Below are positions 7,331-11,062 of a DNA stretch of 11,062 nt, one piece after another; within the stretch, counting starts at the first letter, position 1, and every line of letters starts with the position of its first letter. A program made the translations under genes and the position numbers. The DNA lies in NCBI GenBank assembly GCA_003152955.1, contig PMBQ01000277.1, positions 1 through 11,062 of the forward strand. The letters run 5' to 3'. Source of the stretch: Candidatus Bathyarchaeota archaeon. Lineage in GTDB: Archaea; Thermoproteota; Bathyarchaeia; 40CM-2-53-6; FEN-987. Under the pieces are notes generated by a model that saw only the letters and a list, made by a program, of their open reading frames with translations, ran no database searches and was not told the origin of the DNA.

Positions 7331-7996
7331 ATGAATATTTCAGACTTCATCGAAGCTTCGAAGGATAAACACGGTCCAGAAGCGTTAAATGGGGCGATGG
7401 TATTCGTGGCGATGGATCGACCTCTCGATAATGTAATTAGGCAAGCATTGAGCCTGAGTAGTTTCCATCCGGGTAAGCCAAGTCCGTGGTCTCATTGCTT
7501 CCTCCTGGCAGAAACATATCACGGAAGCCAAACGGCCATACTTGACTGCACAATTCGTGATGATAGAAATTCGATCATTTGGAATTCGGACCTGATAGAA
7601 GATTTAGGCGTTCTCACAAAAGGACTCGAGGGTCGAGAGGGGGGAATCTATTCTGGGATTGTCGGAGATTATGACAACGAAAAGGTCACGAACTGCGGTT
7701 TGTGCTTTCTGCCTTTTTTGAACGACGTTCAGAGGTCTGGCATCGTGACGGCGGGGAGACAATTGCAGTCTCAAGGCTATAAGTATGACTTGCCGGGCTT
7801 GTTGCGGGAGCTAGTGAGGCTCCTCGTTGGACTTGCGTGGAAACCTGGCATCCAAAAACTGCTATTCTGCAGCGCTTTCCTGGCAACGACGTATCGGCAA
7901 GCTCTCGGATCTTCATGGAATGTCGCACCTAATATTGCCTCAGTGGATGTGACTCCGGACGAATTATGGTATTCTGAAGTAGGCGTTAGAGATTAG
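7331..7996 (+). CDS. YiiX/YebB-like permuted NlpC/P60 (papain-fold) hydrolase (221 aa)
   Basis: The order of motifs fits the circularly permuted papain-fold family. After an opening strand AMVFVAMD (22-29), the His motif PWSHCFLLAE lies at 52-61 (H55). A substrate-side segment GYKYDLPGLL sits at 149-158, and the Cys motif LLFCSAFLATTYRQALG at 177-193 (C180). Here the histidine precedes the cysteine, the reverse of ordinary NlpC/P60 enzymes. A final VDVTPDELW (205-213) matches the usual ending of this family. Members are thought to act as amidases, acyltransferases or lipases on peptide or lipid substrates; the substrate here is unknown. No signal peptide, so probably cytosolic or peripheral. 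ATG 7331 has GGGGAGG 7 bases upstream; a GTG at 7304 would add nine residues without support. It heads a close run of genes. Confidence 0.75.
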   Translation: MNISDFIEASKDKHGPEALNGAMVFVAMDRPLDNVIRQALSLSSFHPGKPSPWSHCFLLAETYHGSQTAILDCTIRDDRNSIIWNSDLIEDLGVLTKGLEGREGGIYSGIVGDYDNEKVTNCGLCFLPFLNDVQRSGIVTAGRQLQSQGYKYDLPGLLRELVRLLVGLAWKPGIQKLLFCSAFLATTYRQALGSSWNVAPNIASVDVTPDELWYSEVGVRD

Positions 7997-8025
7997 TTAA
8001 CACCAGCCTGGATCTGAGTCGATCA

Positions 8026-8145
8026 ATGCACTTCGAAATCCCAATGCTGGTGGACGCGATACCTGCGAAATATCCCGAGGCAAATGATAGAATGTTCTTC
8101 GGAAACGAGCTGGATGTGTGTTTGAACCTGGTTGGAAAGGAGTAG
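8026..8145 (+). CDS. Possible 39-aa small protein between hydrolase and phosphoesterase
   Basis: ATG 8026 opens a 39-codon frame, MHFEIPMLVDAIPAKYPE then ANDRMFFGNELDVCLN and LVGKE, ending at TAG 8143. It lies 29 bases after the hydrolase stop and 6 bases before the phosphoesterase ATG. Its last codons contain the ribosome site of that gene (AAAGGAG), so the two could be translationally coupled. Its own ribosome site is poor. The frame stays open upstream to 7990. It could therefore instead be a C-terminal tail of the hydrolase lost through a frameshift. No family is recognised. Confidence 0.35.
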   Translation: MHFEIPMLVDAIPAKYPEANDRMFFGNELDVCLNLVGKE

Positions 8146-8151
8146 TGAATC

Positions 8152-9426
8152 ATGCCTGAACCAATAGCTACGCCGCCCTCCGAATTCCGCAAACCGAACA
8201 ACCTGCGCAAGTTGAGCAAATCACCAATAATCGGGCGATTTGCAGTTACAAATCACTTCAATGCGACGGTGGATGCTCTTGCCCCCACCTCGAAATTTCC
8301 GCGACTCAAAGCGTTCCTTCCACAGAACCTTTGGCCTTGGGTTTGGAAGTTTGTGAAGAACTATTTCTCTTCCAGAATTGATTTCCCTGCTTATGAAAAC
8401 AGCGGAAGTAGCGGCGTTTATCCCCTCTCGCCTGCTGACGGCAGCGATGAAAGCATAAAAATCGCGATAGCTGGTGACTGGGGGACTGGGACGTATGAGG
8501 CATATCGCATAGCTCAGTTGATGGATACCCCGAAGCGTGATATTACCATCCACCTTGGCGACGTCTACTATGTCGGGGACGGACCAGAAATCGCAGAGAA
8601 CTGCCTCGGTAAACCGATGAAGGGGCATGTCGGTGTGTACTGGCCGAAAGGGACAAAGGGTAGCTTCGCACTTAATGGTAATCACGAGATGTACGCAAGA
8701 GGTGGACCCTATTTCCAAACCTTCCTGCCCACCCTGGGAATGACCGGAAACCCGAAGGGGCAAATTGCGAGCTATTTCTGCCTTGAAGCCTCTCAGTGGC
8801 GTGTGATCGCAATTGACACCGGCTATAATTCGGTCGGGATACCGATTCTCAGCTGGATTCCTTTCATAAACACGATCCCATTTATCGGCGGCGATTGCCA
8901 TCTGGAAAGCAGCTTCATCGACTGGTTAAGAAATACGGTAAAGCCGGACCAAAATCCCAAATCAACTCTGCTACTTTCACACCATCAATGCTTCTCGGCG
9001 TTCGCTGATGGGGATTACCCGAAACCAGCAAAGCAATTGGCTGAATTCTTCAAAGGCAGGGAATTTGTATGGATATGGGGGCATGAGCATAGACTTGCCA
9101 CCTATAAGAAATATACCACAGACGACGACCTGACTTTCTACGCCCGATGTTTAGGACACGGCGGAATGCCCGTCGAGGTTGGCACACCCGATCTTTCGAA
9201 GGCTCCGATCATGCTCTATGATACTCGTACACACAAATTGGATGATGGATCCCCTGTCGGCCAAAATGGCTTTCTGGACGTCACCATCCAGGGCCCAACA
9301 TTAACTTTGGAGTATCGCGACATTGATAATATTGTTCTGCTTACGGAACAATTCTCCAAAGGCATTAATGGTGTTCTGGATTACACATTTCAGAATCCGG
9401 GTATCTTAACACCACCTTCACAATAA
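8152..9426 (+). CDS. Calcineurin-like metallophosphoesterase (424 aa)
   Basis: Metal-site motifs occur in the family order. GDWGTG (108-113, D109) is followed by HLGDVYYVGD (134-143, bridging D137). GNHEMY (176-181) carries the Asn/His of the active site. LLLSHHQ (273-279) and WIWGHEHRL (307-315) supply the late histidines. The enzyme should use two metal ions to hydrolyse phosphomonoesters or diesters; the substrate cannot be read. The first 100 residues are an extension without motif, and residues about 355-424 form a beta-rich tail (GFLDVTIQGPTLTLEYRD, 373-390). No signal peptide is seen, unlike secreted purple acid phosphatases, so it is probably cytosolic. AAAGGAG stands 9 bases before ATG 8152. 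It belongs with the YiiX-like hydrolase: together they suggest a pathway of hydrolysis followed by dephosphorylation, which is inference. Confidence 0.88.
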   Translation: MPEPIATPPSEFRKPNNLRKLSKSPIIGRFAVTNHFNATVDALAPTSKFPRLKAFLPQNLWPWVWKFVKNYFSSRIDFPAYENSGSSGVYPLSPADGSDESIKIAIAGDWGTGTYEAYRIAQLMDTPKRDITIHLGDVYYVGDGPEIAENCLGKPMKGHVGVYWPKGTKGSFALNGNHEMYARGGPYFQTFLPTLGMTGNPKGQIASYFCLEASQWRVIAIDTGYNSVGIPILSWIPFINTIPFIGGDCHLESSFIDWLRNTVKPDQNPKSTLLLSHHQCFSAFADGDYPKPAKQLAEFFKGREFVWIWGHEHRLATYKKYTTDDDLTFYARCLGHGGMPVEVGTPDLSKAPIMLYDTRTHKLDDGSPVGQNGFLDVTIQGPTLTLEYRDIDNIVLLTEQFSKGINGVLDYTFQNPGILTPPSQ

Positions 9427-9444
9427 GATCAGGAGGTCGGTATT

Positions 9445-9900
9445 GTGACGAGTATAGCGGGTCAACTTACAGCTCTTTGAACCTTTGTTAGTGAATCATT
9501 AAGTACACTCAAGAGATCGGTTCACGAGAGGAAGTAGGAACAAGAAAGATGGAAAGAGGCGTGAAGGGCAAATTTTGGAGAAGTTCACAGTCTTGTTGCG
9601 AGTCAATCAAATGAGGTGAACAGGTTCGAGTAACAGAGTTGATAATTGTCTTCAAATCCAGAAGGCTAATCGAAACCCTTCAGGGGATTCTGTGCCTTCA
9701 GAGGTGAATCAGAACAGATGCAGAAATGTCCATTTTCAAACGGGCCTGCCACGATTAGATCCGTGCCACACAATCGATCCAATCTCTTTCACGCTCAATC
9801 TGTCCGGGGGGCTCTGATGTCCAACATTCCGGTGCTGCAATGGCCGGGCCATTTGGCTGATCGTTCATATTTCCTGCGCTCCGTGGATTCACCGTTGTGA
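9445..9900 (+). pseudogene. Broken frame with strong ribosome site after the phosphoesterase
   Basis: AGGAGG (9431-9436) lies 8 bases before GTG 9445, only 18 bases after the phosphoesterase stop, an ideal start for a next operon gene. The frame gives MTSIAGQLTAL and then TGA at 9478. Beyond it the same frame still reads like a helical, charged protein: TFVSESLSTLKRSVHERK, stop 9535, EQERWKEA, stop 9562, RANFGEVHSLVASQSNEVNR, stop 9631, then further stops. It is open again at 9718-9900. The early stops fit single transitions from Arg or Gln codons. I infer a pseudogene of a coiled-coil-like protein; an 11-residue peptide or chance is the alternative. The part after 9633 is the least certain. 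Confidence 0.35.
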
Positions 9901-9928
9901 ACTTTCCACAACTCTGGAAAGACCTTCC

Positions 9929-10199
9929 ATGGCCAAATCTTCCAAATTAAGTCCGACTGCTAGCGGTTTCGGTACGACCGCGATCGGGCTCTCTCGGAGT
10001 CCGCTCGGCATTATTGCCCTCTTCTATAGTACTTATTTATGGTTTTGCTGCGCTTGTCTTAAGCTTAGGCGGATCCTCCCTGGGAAACGACACGTTGAAA
10101 TTACCCTTTGTTTGGTTTCTGGTAACGTTTCCTCTCGCTGTGCTCGCGGTTTTTTCTTGGCTTGTTGCAAAACATTATGATAAGCTTTACGGTCCTTAA
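9929..10199 (+). pseudogene. Two-helix membrane protein split by a single-base frameshift
   Basis: ATG 9929 (GGAAAG 7 bases upstream) reads MAKSSKLSPTASGF and then SRSPLGIIALF. From 10026 the next frame continues as IVLIYGFAALVLSL, giving a first membrane helix. LPFVWFLVTFPLAVLAVFSW follows as a second, then LVAKHYDKLYGP and TAA at 10197. One extra T near 10022-10026 explains the break; without it the product is about 89 residues. Both halves need each other: the first helix is split at the shift. The pattern W-FLV-FP with WLV..H..KLY.P resembles, from memory, an N-terminal membrane module of longer bacterial proteins, so the stop right after LYGP may mean that the rest was lost, perhaps when the IS remnant downstream arrived. 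Sequencing error cannot be excluded for the shift. Confidence 0.6.
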
Positions 10200-10364
10200 T
10201 TCAGGAAAAACCACCGACAATCTTGTTCTACTTTCTCGAAGGTCAAACTGTTGCGTCCTGTTTCCGCAACGGTTCGATCTGTCCAGTCAGTGATCTTCCT
10301 TCTGTGTAGTTCTCCCTTGGTCATCAAGTAGTCAACAAACCTATAGACGAACTCGGCGGCGTGA

Positions 10365-10769
10365 GGGCCAGTAGCACAACTGCTGTCCGATTTGGGTATC
10401 ACCAAAACGCATTCTCGACCGTACGTCTCGAACGACAACCCGTATTCAGAACCAGTGTTCAAGACGTTGAAGTATCGTCCAGATTTTCCGGAGCGGTTTG
10501 ACTCGATCGAACAGGCCCGAGCCTTCTGCCGAAAGTTTTTTGAATAGCACAACGACGTGCATCGACACTCGGGGATCGTTATGTTCACACCTGCGATGGT
10601 GCATTATAACTTTCACGAACCGATCTTGCGATAGTGCCTAGAGCTACTCGTCAAAGTATACGCGGAACATCCGGAGCGGTTCGTCAGAGGAATCCCACAG
10701 GTCAAGCCTCTGCCGACCGAAGTCTGGATCAACAAACCGACCACACCATCGGGAATATTGGTGGCTTAA
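10365..10769 (+). pseudogene. IS3-family transposase (OrfB) C-terminal remnant with internal stops
   Basis: One plus frame carries the end of an IS3-type DDE integrase. It reads GPVAQLLSDLGITKTHSRP, VSNDNPYSEPVFKTLKYRP, DFPERF and QARAFCRKFFE. TAG at 10545 stands where the family has a conserved Trp before the N-x4-RHSG motif. HNDVHRHSGIVMFTPAMVHY follows, with the second conserved region H(R)HSGI. After TAG at 10632 come LELLVKVYAEHPERFVRG and IPQVKPLPTEVWINKP, ending at TAA 10767. The conserved S-x-P...N-x4-E segment near SNDNPYSE supplies the last catalytic Glu of the DDE triad. The first two thirds of the gene are missing. A minus-strand open frame at 10196-10588 is its shadow. The element cannot move by itself. 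Confidence 0.85.
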
Positions 10770-10808
10770 CCTCAAAAATATTTGTCTCATACCTATTGAC
10801 AGGAACCG
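10365..10808 (+). mobile_element. 3' remnant of an IS3-family insertion sequence
   Basis: It includes the transposase fragment plus about 40 bases of trailing sequence. That sequence holds TGTCTCA (10783-10789) and ends TTGACAGGAACCG (10796-10808), which looks like an IS3-type right terminal inverted repeat by memory. The left end is not seen; homology fades upstream of about 10350. The right boundary at 10808 is a best guess. Confidence 0.6.
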
Positions 10809-10940
10809 TGTGTGAACAGAATGAAGCATAATCGGGCAAATTGAGAGCCCGTGTCCGAAAATATCGTACTTGATTTGCGATATTCGTGATGACCTGTCGC
10901 AACCTGATACACATTAGCCAGTTGGTGATCGGGGAGAACA

Positions 10941-11062
10941 ATGCTGAAGTATGACTGGAGGGAGTTCCGAAGACGGACCTGGAACAACCGCTTTCCGGAC
11001 GGCATACGTGGCCTTGACGCTTGGCGCAAGTCCCCGACGTTCAGGGATTTGTCCCTCCGGAT
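10941..11062 (+). CDS. Hypothetical protein, N-terminal fragment (runs off right edge)
   Basis: ATG 10941 has GGGGAG (10931-10936) 4 bases upstream, a slightly close but usable ribosome site, and the frame remains open to the edge for 40 full codons. It begins MLKYDWREFRRRTW, then NNRFPDGIRGLDAWRKSPTF, basic and rich in Trp and Arg. No family is recognised from this part. It starts about 130 bases after the presumed IS right end, so it may be the first gene of the flanking DNA. It is too short to be sure. Confidence 0.4.
   Translation, partial: MLKYDWREFRRRTWNNRFPDGIRGLDAWRKSPTFRDLSLR

Noticed and set aside
8221..8901. A 226-codon minus-strand frame opposite the phosphoesterase
   Set aside because: The plus strand holds all metallophosphoesterase motifs; the antisense frame shows none.
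10014..10199. A stand-alone 61-residue membrane protein from TTG 10014
   Set aside because: It has no ribosome site and starts inside a helix whose first half is encoded in the other frame from ATG 9929.
10196..10588. A 130-codon minus-strand open frame from GTG 10588
   Set aside because: It lies antisense to the IS3 transposase remnant, whose family motifs are clear on the plus strand. It has no well-spaced ribosome site.
10796..10830. TTGACA near 10796 as a promoter
   Set aside because: It sits in the presumed IS3 terminal repeat and has no -10 at proper spacing.

Overview
The window reads as bacterial chromosome: compact genes with Shine-Dalgarno sites, a stop/start overlap of the ATGA type, and familiar bacterial families. 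The phylum cannot be set from sequence alone. Base composition is mixed. I counted about 48% GC in 2041-2100 (the ACT-domain gene) and about 63% in 4021-4080 (the second TIR gene), so the genes probably come from different sources. Long gene-poor stretches, frames broken by stops or single-base shifts, short tandem repeats and an insertion-sequence remnant mark it as an accessory region in decay rather than core chromosome.

Layout, left to right. (1) 1-100, minus: the start of an aldo/keto reductase that runs off the left edge. (2) 312-542: a 76-residue DnaJ-type zinc-finger miniprotein, followed by a weak terminator-like hairpin. (3) 600-1486: no intact gene; a good sigma70-type promoter match (886-914) lies just before a possibly decayed reading frame. 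(4) 1487-3126: a translationally coupled pair, a 329-residue protein with an AbrB-like start and two ACT-like domains, then a 217-residue TIR-domain protein. (5) 3291-3469: a small frameshifted gene. (6) 3624-5468: a GC-rich 614-residue TIR protein with a long C-terminal, partly TPR-like region. (7) 5503-7330: a stop-riddled but protein-like frame, 24-bp tandem repeats and sequence I cannot assign. (8) 7331-9426: a tightly packed set, a permuted NlpC/P60 (YiiX-like) hydrolase, a possible 39-residue ORF and a metallophosphoesterase, followed by a broken frame with a strong ribosome site and a frameshifted two-helix membrane protein. (9) 10365-10808: the 3' remnant of an IS3-family insertion sequence. 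(10) 10941-11062: a possible new gene running off the right edge.

The most interesting unit is the ACT-TIR pair. TIR domains in bacteria are often NAD-consuming effectors of anti-phage immunity, and ACT domains usually bind amino acids or other small ligands. A coupled ACT sensor and TIR effector would make a plausible two-gene sense-and-kill module; that function is inference. A second TIR protein less than 500 bases downstream supports a defence-island reading. The YiiX-like hydrolase plus phosphoesterase plus membrane protein cluster is a second candidate functional unit, of unknown role.
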